From: Nocardioides sp. URHA0032
GTDB lineage: Bacteria > Actinomycetota > Actinomycetes > Propionibacteriales > Nocardioidaceae
DNA: 64,000 bases
Assembly (NCBI RefSeq): GCF_000620645.1
Contig: NZ_KK211161.1
Coordinates: 244,384-308,383, forward strand
Reading direction: 5' to 3'
The position numbers and the translations under genes were made by a program. Positions 7,654 through 15,861 of this stretch are shown piece after piece; position 1 is the stretch's first letter, and each line of letters opens with the position of its first letter. The notes beneath the pieces were generated by a model. It saw nothing but the letters and a program-made list of their open reading frames with translations, ran no database searches and was not told the origin of the DNA.

Positions 7654-8511
7654 TCAGCGCGGCGGCCGGATCGGGCCGCCGCCCGGCGGCACGGCCTCGA
7701 GCACCTCGAGGTCGTCACCGACCCGGATGGTCACTCCGGGGGTGTCCGGCACGAGGTTGATCCCGAACCAGGTGGCGCCGTCCCAGCGGCGGATCCTCGC
7801 GAGCGAGCGGATCGGCTCCTTCTCGCGTACGGCGGTGTCGGGATCGATCGTGGTGAGCACGCATCGGTCGCAGCCCTTGACGGCCCGGAACACCGCGTCT
7901 CCGATCCGGATCCGGCGCCAGTCGTCCTCGGCCCACGCCTCGACGCCGCTGACGACGACGTTCGGCCGGAACCGCGTCATCGGCAGCGGCTCGCGGTCGA
8001 ACGGCGACGACGCGAGCACCTCGTCGTTCACCGCGCCCAGCGAGGCCTCGGTCGCCAGCAGCAGCGGGTACCCGTCCGCGAACGACACCCGGTCGCCCCG
8101 CTCACTGAACTCGATGTTCGTCGGCCTGCGCATCGGGTCGTCGAGGTGCACGAGTCGCACGGCCCTGCCGAGGGCCTTGCTGAACCACGCGTCGGCCTCC
8201 GGTCCGGCTGCGGCCGCGGTCAGCCGCGAGGACCAGATCTCCACCGGCACCTGGTCGCCTGGGTCCGGGAGGTCCACCTCGAGCGCGGGCAGGTCGGGCG
8301 CGGTCAGGCGGAGTCCGTACGCCGTGATCTCGGGCGCGACGAGCACCAACCTGTTGACCTCTCGCGCGGTGACCACGACGCCCCGGTCGTCGACGACCAT
8401 CCAGCGCCGGTCCCCCGCGAGGCCCCACGGGTCGACGGTCGCGACCTCGACGGCCGCACCCCGGCACGACTTGACCGGGAACCGGTGGATCGACGTCAGG
8501 CGGGCAGTCAC
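7654..8511 (-). CDS. MOSC domain-containing protein (MOSC-N plus MOSC)
   Basis: 285 residues: an N-terminal beta-barrel domain (LTSIHRFPVKSCRGAAVEVATVDPWGLAGDRRWMVVD) followed by a MOSC domain. The likely molybdenum-cofactor ligand Cys lies in VKGCDRCVLTTIDPDT, the motif seen in mARC/YcbX-type amidoxime and hydroxylamine reductases. No ferredoxin domain is fused, so it would need an external electron donor. GTG start. It lies upstream of ychF on the same strand with 38 nt between them. The molybdate uptake operon at 21.4-24.4 kb could supply its metal. Confidence 0.88.
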   Translation of the reverse strand: MTARLTSIHRFPVKSCRGAAVEVATVDPWGLAGDRRWMVVDDRGVVVTAREVNRLVLVAPEITAYGLRLTAPDLPALEVDLPDPGDQVPVEIWSSRLTAAAAGPEADAWFSKALGRAVRLVHLDDPMRRPTNIEFSERGDRVSFADGYPLLLATEASLGAVNDEVLASSPFDREPLPMTRFRPNVVVSGVEAWAEDDWRRIRIGDAVFRAVKGCDRCVLTTIDPDTAVREKEPIRSLARIRRWDGATWFGINLVPDTPGVTIRVGDDLEVLEAVPPGGGPIRPPR

Positions 8512-8515
8512 GTCC

Positions 8516-8917
8516 TCACGCTACGGCGGGCTGCCGGGTCCAGGCGAACCGCAGCACGGTCACGGAGAACACCAGCGTGAGCGCTACGATCACGGCCTCG
8601 ACGGCGCCACCCCCACCGGAGGTGAAGATGCCGTGCTCGACGTCGTACAGGAAGTCCATCCCGAACAGGTACATCCCCGCCGAACCGGCACACGTCAGCC
8701 AGAAGGTCGCCGACGCGGTGTCCCGCGCGAGCGCCGCCAGGGCGAGCACGCACGCGAGGCCCAGCCACAGGTCGGCGAGCGGGAAGGCGTTCTCGAAGTC
8801 GTAGTACCCCTGGGTGTGCTCGCTGGCGAGCACGTCGCGATCGGTGAACCAGATCGACCAGTACGCGACGTCGATCAGGATCGCGATGGCGAGCATCGCC
8901 TGCACGGTGCGCCTCAT
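8516..8917 (-). CDS. Four-helix integral membrane protein
   Basis: 133 residues with four hydrophobic helices: residues about 5-23, 45-65, 70-85 and 100-125. No known signature. The first loop carries a WFTDRDVLASEHTQGYYDFENAFPLADLW segment. The overall build resembles small DoxX-like or DUF-type actinobacterial membrane proteins, but no family is assigned. ATG 8917 is chosen; upstream in-frame sequence lacks membrane character. It lies 19 nt downstream of the beta-propeller gene and 4 nt upstream of the MOSC gene on the same strand, so the three may be co-transcribed. Confidence 0.7.
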   Translation of the reverse strand: MRRTVQAMLAIAILIDVAYWSIWFTDRDVLASEHTQGYYDFENAFPLADLWLGLACVLALAALARDTASATFWLTCAGSAGMYLFGMDFLYDVEHGIFTSGGGGAVEAVIVALTLVFSVTVLRFAWTRQPAVA

Positions 8918-8936
8918 GGGCGCATCGTGGCAGACG

Positions 8937-9971
8937 TCAGTGCTTGACGAGGCGCACCACGACGCCCTCGGGTCCACTGCCCCAGCACGTGCCGGGCACG
9001 CACTGCACCGCATCGAGGTCGAGCCGGCTGAAGCGCGTCCAGTGCTTCCCGCCGTTGCGGGTCAGGTCGCTGCCGGACGGCCCGACCGCGACGGCGACGT
9101 CGTCGGTCCGCCAGTCGACGCCGGAGCGGTAGCCGGAGAGGTCGCCGCCGTTCCGCCAGTGGCGGCCGTGCGAGTGGGAGTACGCCGAGGCATCGGCCCC
9201 GCGGTTCTCGTGCTCGAAGTCGCCGCCCACGGCGAGACCGACGCCGGAGCGGAACGCCAGCGAGAACACCCCGCCCGCGGCCGAGGCCGGGATCGTCGAG
9301 TTCGTGGCGGTCCAGTGCTTGCCCCGGTCGTGGCTGGCGAAGACGCGCGCCACGGACCCGCCCGAGGCGAGGTAGGCGTCGTGCGCCCCGGCCGTGACCA
9401 GGCAGGTGCCGCTCGCGGCGAACCCGAACTCGCCCTTCTTCGCCCGCGGCATCCCGGCCGGGTCGACCCGCCGCCACGAGGCGCCGCCGTCGTGGGTGGC
9501 GATGATCCGGAACCTGCCGTTCACCGGGTCGCTCATCGCGAGCCCGTTCTTGCCGCCGGGGTACATCGCCATGCAGTCGTAGAACGCCTTCCTGTCCCGG
9601 TTGACGAAGGCCTTCGTCCAGGTCCGCCCGCCGTTGGTGGTGCGGTAGATCCGGCTGTCGCGGCCGTTGCCGATCGACATCACGAGCGCGACACGAGCGC
9701 TTCGGGCCTCGACGTCGCGGAACAGCAACCCCTTCGCACCCGCCGGCGAGACGTTGTGCCAGGTGCGGCCGGCGTCCGTCGTACGCCAGACGCCACCGGC
9801 GCTGCCGCCGACCCAGGCGGTGCGCGCGTCGACCGCGTCGAGGCCGCGGAACTGCTGGTCGGTGTGGACGTCGACGTGCCTCCAGTGCGGCAGCGGCGCG
9901 GCGGCGTGTGCCGAGCCCGCGAGGGAGAGGGCGAGGAGAGCGACTGACAGGATGCCGAGAAGTCTGCGCAT
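8937..9971 (-). CDS. Secreted BNR/Ycf48-like beta-propeller protein
   Basis: 344 residues beginning MRRLLGILSVALLALSLAGSAHA, a strong signal peptide. The rest is built of BNR/sialidase-type repeats: VWRTTDAGRTWHN, IYRTTNGGRTWTK, IIATHDGGASWRR, VFASHDRGKHWTA, YSHSHGRHWRN, LTRNGGKHWTR. This matches photosystem II assembly factor Ycf48-like propellers that are common outside phototrophs. It probably acts as an exported binding or scaffolding protein; the ligand is unknown. A much longer frame continues upstream on this strand, but it crosses the exonuclease gene and has no homology. Confidence 0.82.
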   Translation of the reverse strand: MRRLLGILSVALLALSLAGSAHAAAPLPHWRHVDVHTDQQFRGLDAVDARTAWVGGSAGGVWRTTDAGRTWHNVSPAGAKGLLFRDVEARSARVALVMSIGNGRDSRIYRTTNGGRTWTKAFVNRDRKAFYDCMAMYPGGKNGLAMSDPVNGRFRIIATHDGGASWRRVDPAGMPRAKKGEFGFAASGTCLVTAGAHDAYLASGGSVARVFASHDRGKHWTATNSTIPASAAGGVFSLAFRSGVGLAVGGDFEHENRGADASAYSHSHGRHWRNGGDLSGYRSGVDWRTDDVAVAVGPSGSDLTRNGGKHWTRFSRLDLDAVQCVPGTCWGSGPEGVVVRLVKH

Positions 9972-10010
9972 TCCAGCACTGTAAGCCCGATCGCCGGGTC
10001 GAGATGCCGG

Positions 10011-10259
10011 GTGAGGCTCGCAAATCGACGAGCCCACCAGGTGCACCTCCACGAGGAGCAGTGGCGCACCGCGAACCGTGACGGGCAGCCGCCGCCGGCC
10101 TGGGAACGAGGGCTCGACGACACCTGGAAGCTGGCCCCGGGCCAGGAGGTCGTGGTCGCCGCCCGGTTCACCGACTACACGGGGCCGTTCAGGATCCGCT
10201 GCCACATGCTGGAGCACGAGGACCACGGGATGACAACGACGTTCGAGGTCATCCCGTAG
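10011..10259 (+). pseudogene. C-terminal remnant of a multicopper oxidase
   Basis: 82 residues that match only the last part of cupredoxin-type multicopper oxidases. HQVHLHEEQW corresponds to the HxxHxH copper motif, followed by NRDGQPPPAWERG and a C-terminal RCHMLEHEDHGM. The usual motif is HCHxxxHxxxxM; here the first His is Arg, which would remove one trinuclear-site ligand. The first two cupredoxin domains are absent: the region upstream is the start of the divergent propeller gene. The frame itself is open with a GTG start, so a small product could be made, but it cannot be an active oxidase. Confidence 0.65.
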
Positions 10260-10277
10260 CCGGTCGGCCTGCCTCAC

Positions 10278-10283
10278 TAGGGT
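10278..10283 (+). promoter_or_regulatory. -10 element TAGGGT of a leaderless exonuclease III gene
   Basis: TAGGGT ends seven bases before GTG 10291. This fits leaderless transcription and decides the start codon in favour of 10291 over 10282. Confidence 0.5.
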
Positions 10284-10290
10284 GGCCCGC

Positions 10291-11058
10291 GTGCGCATCG
10301 CCACCTGGAACGTCAACTCCCTCCGCTCCCGCATCGACCGCGTCGAGGCCTTCCTGGACCGGCACGAGATCGACGTGCTCGCGCTCCAGGAGACCAAGGC
10401 CCGCGAGGACCAGCTCCCGCTGATGGGCATCGAGGCGCGCGGCTACGACGTCGCGGTCGCCGGGGTGAACCAGTGGAACGGGGTCGCGATCATCAGCCGG
10501 GTCGGGCTCGACGACGTCGAGACCGGGTTCCCGGGACAACCGGCCTGGGGCGAGGTGGCCGAGCCGGAGTCGCGGGCGATCGGCGCGACCTGCGGCGGCG
10601 TACGCCTGTGGTCGTTGTACGTGCCCAACGGCCGCAAGCCCGACGACCCCCACTACGTCTACAAGCTCGACTGGCTGGCCAAGCTGCGGACCGCCGCCCA
10701 CGAGTGGCGCGACGGCGCCACCGCGCTGGTCGGCGACTGGAACATCGCACCCCGCGACGAGGACGTGTTCGACATCGCGCAGTTCGCGACGTCGACCCAC
10801 GTCACCCCGCGCGAGCGGGCGGCGTTCCAGGCGCTCCTCGACGACGGGTACGTCGAGGTGACCCGCGCCCACGCGCCGGGCTACACGTACTGGGACTACT
10901 ACCGCCAGCGGTTCGAGCGCGACCGCGGCCTCAAGATCGACTTCGTGCTCGGTTCGCCGTCGTTCGCCGCCCGGGTGACCGGCGCCTTCATCGACCGCGA
11001 GGAGCGCGCCGGCACCGGCGCCTCCGACCACGCGCCGGTGGTCGTCGACCTCGACTGA
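10291..11058 (+). CDS. xth: Exodeoxyribonuclease III (AP endonuclease)
   Basis: 255 residues of the EEP nuclease fold. It cuts DNA at abasic sites and degrades 3' ends in base excision repair. Visible active-site elements: Asn7 in TWNVNS, Glu34 in LALQETK, the Tyr of SLYVPNG, Asp/Asn of GDWNIAPRDED, and the terminal SDHAPVV catalytic Asp-His. Length and motifs match ExoA/XthA. The start is set at GTG 10291 (VRIATWNVNS) because family members begin MRIATWNVNS and a TAGGGT lies seven bases upstream. Single gene, followed by rmuC after about 100 nt. Confidence 0.95.
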   Translation: MRIATWNVNSLRSRIDRVEAFLDRHEIDVLALQETKAREDQLPLMGIEARGYDVAVAGVNQWNGVAIISRVGLDDVETGFPGQPAWGEVAEPESRAIGATCGGVRLWSLYVPNGRKPDDPHYVYKLDWLAKLRTAAHEWRDGATALVGDWNIAPRDEDVFDIAQFATSTHVTPRERAAFQALLDDGYVEVTRAHAPGYTYWDYYRQRFERDRGLKIDFVLGSPSFAARVTGAFIDREERAGTGASDHAPVVVDLD

Positions 11059-11161
11059 CGGGTCGGTCGACCTGGACCTCGACCTCGCGCTCGACCGCCT
11101 CAGGTTCACCGCGGACCCGAACAACGACCCCACTGTCGGTGGCCCCCGCCATGCTGGCGCC

Positions 11162-12202
11162 ATGACCGCAGTGACGCTCTTCCTCACCCTGCTCGTCGGG
11201 CTCGGCCTGGGTGGCCTGCTCGGCGTGCTGTGGTCGCGTTCGCGCACCCCGTACGTCGCCGGCCTGGTCGACCAGGCCGAGGTGATGCAGGGGCTGGACC
11301 GCCTCAGCGACCAGATGCAGCACCTCGACCGGGCCCGCGCGACCTGGCAGGGCCAGTTCGACACCCAGGTCGAGCAGCTCCAGCGCGAGACCCGCTCGCT
11401 GTCGACCGCGCTGCGCAAGCCGCAGGTGCGCGGGCGGTGGGGCGAGCTGCACCTGCGCCGCGCCGTGGAGCTCGCCGGGCTCGTCGACCGGTGTGACTTC
11501 GCCGAGCAGGTGCGCCTCGACGACGGCGCCCGACGGCCCGACCTGGTCGTTCACCTGGTCGGTGGTCGCAGCGTGATCGTGGACGCCAAGGTGCCGCTCG
11601 ACGCCTACCTCGACGCCACCTCGACCGACGACGACGACCAGCGCGAGCACCACCTCCGCCGCCACGCCGGGCAGCTGCGCACCCACGTCGACGCGCTCGG
11701 CTCCAAGCAGTACTGGCGCTCGCTCACCGAGACTCCGGAGTTCGTGGTGCTGTTCTTGCCGGCCGAGTCCTTCCTCGCGGCGGCGCTGGAGACCGACGGG
11801 TCGCTGATCGAGTACGCCGCCGCGCGGCAGGTCGTGCTCGCGACCCCGACCACGCTGATCGCCCTGCTGCGCACGGTCGCCCACGGCTGGAGCCACGAGG
11901 CCCTCGCCGACCAGGCCCGCGAGATCCACCGGGCGGGCCGCGAGCTGCACGGCCGGCTGGCCGGCCTGAACGCCCACCTCGACCAGCTGGGCCGGTCCAT
12001 CAACGCCGCGGTCGGCCACTACAACCAGACGGTGGGCTCGCTGGAGTCGCGGGTGCTGGTCAGCGCCCGGCGGTTTGGCGACCTGCCCGCACCCCGCCAG
12101 GTGGAGTCGCAGACCCGGTCGATGGCACCGGTCGACCTGCGGGTCGTGGACCGGCGCGCCGCCGACGGCGAGGAGGGCACGGACCATACCGTGGCCCTGT
12201 GA
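11162..12202 (+). CDS. rmuC: DNA recombination protein RmuC
   Basis: 346 residues: one N-terminal transmembrane helix (residues about 3-24), a coiled coil (about 40-80), then the RmuC nuclease-like domain. The latter carries RGRWGELHLRRAVELAGL, PDLVVHL.GGRSVIVDAKVPLDAYLDA and YAAARQVVLATPTTLIALLRTVAHGW. The D...DAK signature is that of PD-(D/E)XK enzymes. RmuC limits inversions at short inverted repeats in E. coli. Its stop overlaps the next start as GTGA. Confidence 0.93.
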   Translation: MTAVTLFLTLLVGLGLGGLLGVLWSRSRTPYVAGLVDQAEVMQGLDRLSDQMQHLDRARATWQGQFDTQVEQLQRETRSLSTALRKPQVRGRWGELHLRRAVELAGLVDRCDFAEQVRLDDGARRPDLVVHLVGGRSVIVDAKVPLDAYLDATSTDDDDQREHHLRRHAGQLRTHVDALGSKQYWRSLTETPEFVVLFLPAESFLAAALETDGSLIEYAAARQVVLATPTTLIALLRTVAHGWSHEALADQAREIHRAGRELHGRLAGLNAHLDQLGRSINAAVGHYNQTVGSLESRVLVSARRFGDLPAPRQVESQTRSMAPVDLRVVDRRAADGEEGTDHTVAL

Positions 12203-12624
12203 GCCAGCGCCGGACTCTCTGGGAGGAGGGGCGCGAGCCAGGCCGTCAGGTCGTCGCGCTCGGGCTGGCGCTCGCCCTCACCGCGGTGGTGCTGGACCAA
12301 GCGGTCTTCGGGCACGTCGGGCCGTTCTTCGACGTCTGCTACGTGCTGATCTGCATCGCGATGGCGCTCGCCGTCCGGCCGAGCGACTTCTTCACCGTCG
12401 GCGTGCTGCCACCGCTGCTCATGGTCGCGGTGTTCACGCTGCTCGGCCTCACCCGCCCCGACGTGATCGCGGACCAGGGCGACGGCGTGATCCAGGCCGT
12501 CGTCTCCGGGCTCGGCCACCACGCGGCCGCGCTGGTCACCGGCTACGCCCTGTGCCTGGGGATCCTCGCGGTCCGGCAGCGGGTGCTCACGCAGTCGCGG
12601 CCTCCGGCCCGCAGCGCCCACTGA
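12199..12624 (+). CDS. DUF6542-like membrane protein
   Basis: 141 residues with four hydrophobic helices (about 21-37, 42-60, 70-86, 105-125), a basic N-terminus and a basic C-terminal tail. The GTG start overlaps the rmuC stop by four bases, so the two are translationally coupled. Such small membrane proteins behind rmuC are frequent in actinobacteria; I believe they fall in DUF6542, with no known function. Confidence 0.75.
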   Translation: MSQRRTLWEEGREPGRQVVALGLALALTAVVLDQAVFGHVGPFFDVCYVLICIAMALAVRPSDFFTVGVLPPLLMVAVFTLLGLTRPDVIADQGDGVIQAVVSGLGHHAAALVTGYALCLGILAVRQRVLTQSRPPARSAH

Positions 12625-12650
12625 CAGCGACCACTGACAGCGCCCACCGG
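12613..12650. repeat. Three imperfect 13-bp tandem repeats
   Basis: AGCGCCCACTGAC, AGCGACCACTGAC and a partial AGCGCCCACC run over the stop of the membrane-protein gene and into the gap before the convergent yciO-type gene. No role is evident. Confidence 0.6.
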
Positions 12651-12652
12651 CG

Positions 12653-13279
12653 TCAGGCGGCCTCGAAGCGCGCGGGGTCCCCGGCGCCGAGGCGCACCAC
12701 CTCGGGGTAGCCCTCCGACCAGTCGATCACCGTCGTCGGCTCGGCGAGCGTCTCGCCCGCCTCGACGACGACGTCGACGGCGTGGTCGAGCTCCTCCTTG
12801 ATCTCCCAGCCCAGGCTGCGCGGCTCCGTCTCGCCGGGCAGGATCAGGGTGCTGGTGAGCAGCGGCTCGCCGAGGGTGTCCAGCAGCGCCTGCACGAAGA
12901 CGTGGTCGGGGATGCGGACGCCGACCGTGCGCTTCTTCGGGTGCATCAGCCGGCGCGGCACGTCCTGGGTCGCGGGGAGAACGAACGTGTACGGCCCGGG
13001 CGTCGCCGCCTTGATCGCGCGGAACGCCGAGTTGTCGAGCTTCACGAACTGCCCGAGCTGGGCGAAGTCCTTGCACATCAGCGTGAAGTGGTGCTTGTCG
13101 TCGAGCCCGCGGATCCGCAGGATCCGGTCCCGTCCGTCGCGGTTGCCCAGCTGGCAGCCGAGGGCGTAGCCGGAGTCGGTCGGGTAGGCGATGAGCTGGT
13201 CCTCGCGCAGCGCGTCCGCGATCTGCTGGACCAGCCTGGGCTGCGGATTGTCGGGGTGTACGTCGATGAAGCGGGCCAT
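12653..13279 (-). CDS. YciO-type Sua5/YrdC-family protein
   Basis: 208 residues. [54 protein letters not shown] and the [12 protein letters not shown] motif place it with E. coli YciO rather than TsaC/Sua5. It has the YrdC dsRNA/nucleotide-binding fold with the basic pocket. TsaC makes threonylcarbamoyl-AMP for tRNA t6A; YciO proteins are much weaker at this and their true role is unsettled. Its ATG overlaps the ispH stop by one base (TGATG), so it is the second gene of an ispH-yciO operon. Confidence 0.88.
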   Translation of the reverse strand: MARFIDVHPDNPQPRLVQQIADALREDQLIAYPTDSGYALGCQLGNRDGRDRILRIRGLDDKHHFTLMCKDFAQLGQFVKLDNSAFRAIKAATPGPYTFVLPATQDVPRRLMHPKKRTVGVRIPDHVFVQALLDTLGEPLLTSTLILPGETEPRSLGWEIKEELDHAVDVVVEAGETLAEPTTVIDWSEGYPEVVRLGAGDPARFEAA

Positions 13280-14280
13280 CAGACTCGGCCGGCCGCCTTG
13301 AGGTCGCGGCGCAGCTCCGGTGGCAGCGCGAAGATCAGCGACTCCTCGGCACTGTGCACGGCCCGGGCGTCCGGGTAGCCCCGGTCGGAGAGGAACGACA
13401 GCACACCGTTCACGAGCTCCTCCGGCACGCTCGCCCCCGAGGTGACGCTGACGGTGCTCACACCCTCGAGCCAGGTCTCGTCGATCTCCGAGGCGTCGTC
13501 GACGCGGTACGCCGCGTGCGCGCCGGCCTCGAGCGCAACCTCGACCAGGCGCACCGAGTTCGAGGAGTTGCCGGAGCCCACGACGATGACGAGGTCGGTG
13601 CCGGCGGAGATCTCCTTGACCGCGAGCTGGCGGTTCTGGGTGGCGTAGCAGATGTCGTCGCTCGGGGGGTCCAGCAGCTCGGGGAAGCGCTCCCGGATCG
13701 CGGCCACGGTCTCCAGCGTCTCGTCGACCGAGAGCGTGGTCTGCGACAGCCAGGCCACGCGAGAGGGGTCACGCACCACGATGCCGGCGACGTCGTCGGG
13801 TCCTTGCACCAGCTGGATGTGCTCGGGCGCCTCCCCCGCGGTGCCCTCGACCTCCTCGTGGCCAGCGTGGCCGATGAGCAGGATGTCGTAGTCCTCGTTC
13901 GCGAAGCGCTTCGCCTCGTGGTGCACCTTGGTCACGAGCGGGCAGGTCGCGTCGATGGTCTTGAGCGAGCGGGCCTCCGCCTGGCGGTGCACCTCGGGCG
14001 AGACGCCGTGCGCGGAGAACACCACGGTCTCCCCCGCCGGCACCTCGTCGAGCTCCTCGACGAAGATCGCCCCGCGACCCTCGAGGTCGGCGACGACGTG
14101 CTTGTTGTGGACGATCTGCTTGCGCACGTAGACGGGGGCGCCGTACAGGTCCAGCGCCTTCTCGACGGTGATCACGGCGCGGTCGACCCCGGCGCAGTAG
14201 CCGCGCGGCGCCGCCAGCAGGACGGCCCGGTCGGCGTCCTCCGGCGACAGGATCGGCGGCATGCCCATGTCGGTCGTCAT
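13279..14280 (-). CDS. ispH: 4-hydroxy-3-methylbut-2-enyl diphosphate reductase
   Basis: Last enzyme of the MEP isoprenoid pathway, forming IPP and DMAPP at an iron-sulfur cluster. 333 residues. The three cluster cysteines are in [23 protein letters not shown] and [11 protein letters not shown]. The substrate His residues ([20 protein letters not shown]) and the SGNSSNS phosphate motif are present. ATG 14280 lies six bases after TAGACT (14292-14287), indicating a leaderless transcript divergent from xseA. Its products feed the cis-prenyl transferase encoded at 40.2 kb. Confidence 0.97.
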   Translation of the reverse strand: MTTDMGMPPILSPEDADRAVLLAAPRGYCAGVDRAVITVEKALDLYGAPVYVRKQIVHNKHVVADLEGRGAIFVEELDEVPAGETVVFSAHGVSPEVHRQAEARSLKTIDATCPLVTKVHHEAKRFANEDYDILLIGHAGHEEVEGTAGEAPEHIQLVQGPDDVAGIVVRDPSRVAWLSQTTLSVDETLETVAAIRERFPELLDPPSDDICYATQNRQLAVKEISAGTDLVIVVGSGNSSNSVRLVEVALEAGAHAAYRVDDASEIDETWLEGVSTVSVTSGASVPEELVNGVLSFLSDRGYPDARAVHSAEESLIFALPPELRRDLKAAGRV

Positions 14281-14286
14281 GTGTCC

Positions 14287-14318
14287 AGTCTAGGAGCGTC
14301 GGCGCGATCCCCTAATCT
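14287..14318. promoter_or_regulatory. Back-to-back leaderless promoters of ispH and xseA
   Basis: Minus-strand TAGACT (14292-14287) stands six bases before the ispH ATG. Plus-strand TAATCT (14313-14318) stands seven bases before the xseA ATG. Only 45 bases separate the two start codons, so the -35 regions overlap. Confidence 0.5.
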
Positions 14319-14325
14319 CGCCCGC

Positions 14326-15573
14326 ATGGCCCTGGAGACCTCGCTCGAGTCGCCGGCCCCGGTCCGGCAGGTCGCGAACGCGATCGCGGGCTGGGTCGAC
14401 CGGCTCGGCGCCGTCTGGGTCGAGGGCCAGGTCGCGCAGGTCAGCCGCCGCCCCGGCATGAACACCGTCTTCCTCACGCTCCGGGACGCGGTCGCGGACA
14501 TCTCGGTCCCGGTGACCTGCTCGCGCACCCTCTTCGACGGGCTCAACCCGCCCCTGGTCGAGGGCGCCAGCGTCGTCGTGCACGCGAAGCCGTCGTACTA
14601 CGCCAACCGCGGCACGCTGTCCCTCTACGCCCGCGACATCCGGATGGTCGGCCTCGGCGAGCTGCTCGCGCGCCTCGAGCGGCGCCGCCAGCTGCTCGCC
14701 GCGGAGGGGCTCTTCGCGGCCGAGCTGAAGCGTGCCCTGCCGTTCCTGCCCGGCACCGTCGGGCTGGTCACCGCACCCAACAGCGCCGCCGAGCGCGACG
14801 TGCTGGAGAACGCTCGCCGCCGCTGGCCGGCGGTCCGCTTCGAGGTCGCGTACGCCGCTATGCAGGGTCCACGGTCCGCAGCCGAGGTCATCGAGGCGGT
14901 CGAGCGGCTGGACCGGAACGCCGACGTCGAGGTCATCGTGGTCGCCCGCGGCGGCGGCTCGGTGGAGGACCTGCTGCCGTTCTCCGACGAGGCGCTGGTC
15001 CGCGCGGTCGCGAAGGTCCGCACGCCGGTGGTCTCGGCGATCGGCCACGAGCCCGACCAGCCGCTCCTCGACCTGGTCGCGGACGTCCGGGCGTCCACGC
15101 CGACCGACGCCGCGAAGCTCGTCGTGCCCGACGTCGCCGAGGAGGCCCGCAACGTCGTGCACGCCCGCCAGCGGATCCGCGCCGCCCTCACCGGCTGGCT
15201 GGCCCGCGAGCAGGCCGGCCTCGACGCGCTGCGGTCGCGCCCGGCGCTCGCCGATCCGCGGACCCTGCTCGACGCGCGCCTCGAGGAGGTCCACCGGCTC
15301 CGCGACCGGGCCCGCCGCACCCTCGGCCACGCCCTCGACCGCGCCGCGGATGACGTCGGCCACCAGCGCGCCCGCGCGCGGGCCCTGTCGCCGCTCGCGA
15401 CGCTGCAGCGCGGGTACGCCGTGCTCCAGGACGCCGACGGCCACGTCATCACCTCCGTCGCCGGCGTCGCCGCGAAGCAGAAGATCAGCGTCCGGGTCGC
15501 CGACGGCCGCATCCACGCCACCACCACCAGGACCGAGCAGCTCGAGGAGACCGATGGCCGAGAAGAAGACTGA
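14326..15573 (+). CDS. xseA: Exodeoxyribonuclease VII large subunit
   Basis: 415 residues. The N-terminal OB fold ([25 protein letters not shown]) is followed by the catalytic core with [44 protein letters not shown] and [27 protein letters not shown], the family's signature blocks. A coiled-coil region and a short C-terminal domain (LQRGYAVL) complete it. Degrades single-stranded DNA with the small subunit. ATG 14326 fits the TAATCT -10 element and the homology; longer upstream frames run antisense to ispH. Confidence 0.96.
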   Translation: MALETSLESPAPVRQVANAIAGWVDRLGAVWVEGQVAQVSRRPGMNTVFLTLRDAVADISVPVTCSRTLFDGLNPPLVEGASVVVHAKPSYYANRGTLSLYARDIRMVGLGELLARLERRRQLLAAEGLFAAELKRALPFLPGTVGLVTAPNSAAERDVLENARRRWPAVRFEVAYAAMQGPRSAAEVIEAVERLDRNADVEVIVVARGGGSVEDLLPFSDEALVRAVAKVRTPVVSAIGHEPDQPLLDLVADVRASTPTDAAKLVVPDVAEEARNVVHARQRIRAALTGWLAREQAGLDALRSRPALADPRTLLDARLEEVHRLRDRARRTLGHALDRAADDVGHQRARARALSPLATLQRGYAVLQDADGHVITSVAGVAAKQKISVRVADGRIHATTTRTEQLEETDGREED

Positions 15574-15772
15574 GACGCCGTCGTACGAAGAGGCGCGCGA
15601 GGAGCTGGTCGAGGTGGTCCGCTCGCTCGAGGCCGGCGGCACCACCCTCGAGGAGTCGCTCGCGCTGTGGGAACGCGGCGAGAAGCTCGCGACGATCTGC
15701 CAGGACTGGCTCGACGGCGCCCGCAAGCGTCTCGACGCGGCCGTGGAGAAGGACGCCGGCCCGGACGTCTAG
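15554..15772 (+). CDS. xseB: Exodeoxyribonuclease VII small subunit
   Basis: 72 residues with the XseB helical hairpin: [37 protein letters not shown]. Overlaps the end of xseA by 20 nt in another frame, so expression is coupled to that of its partner. Several small subunits bind each large subunit in the active complex. Confidence 0.95.
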   Translation: MAEKKTETPSYEEAREELVEVVRSLEAGGTTLEESLALWERGEKLATICQDWLDGARKRLDAAVEKDAGPDV

Positions 15773-15861
15773 ACCTTCCCGCGTAACCCGGTGCGGACAG
15801 GAGTCGTTGCGGCGTCGGCGGGAAACCCCCGTACACCTGTCGTTTCGCCCCTGGAGCCACC

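Noticed and set aside
6374-8947. An 857-codon plus-strand frame
   Set aside because: Antisense to ychF and the MOSC gene; low-complexity Arg/Val/Gly translation.
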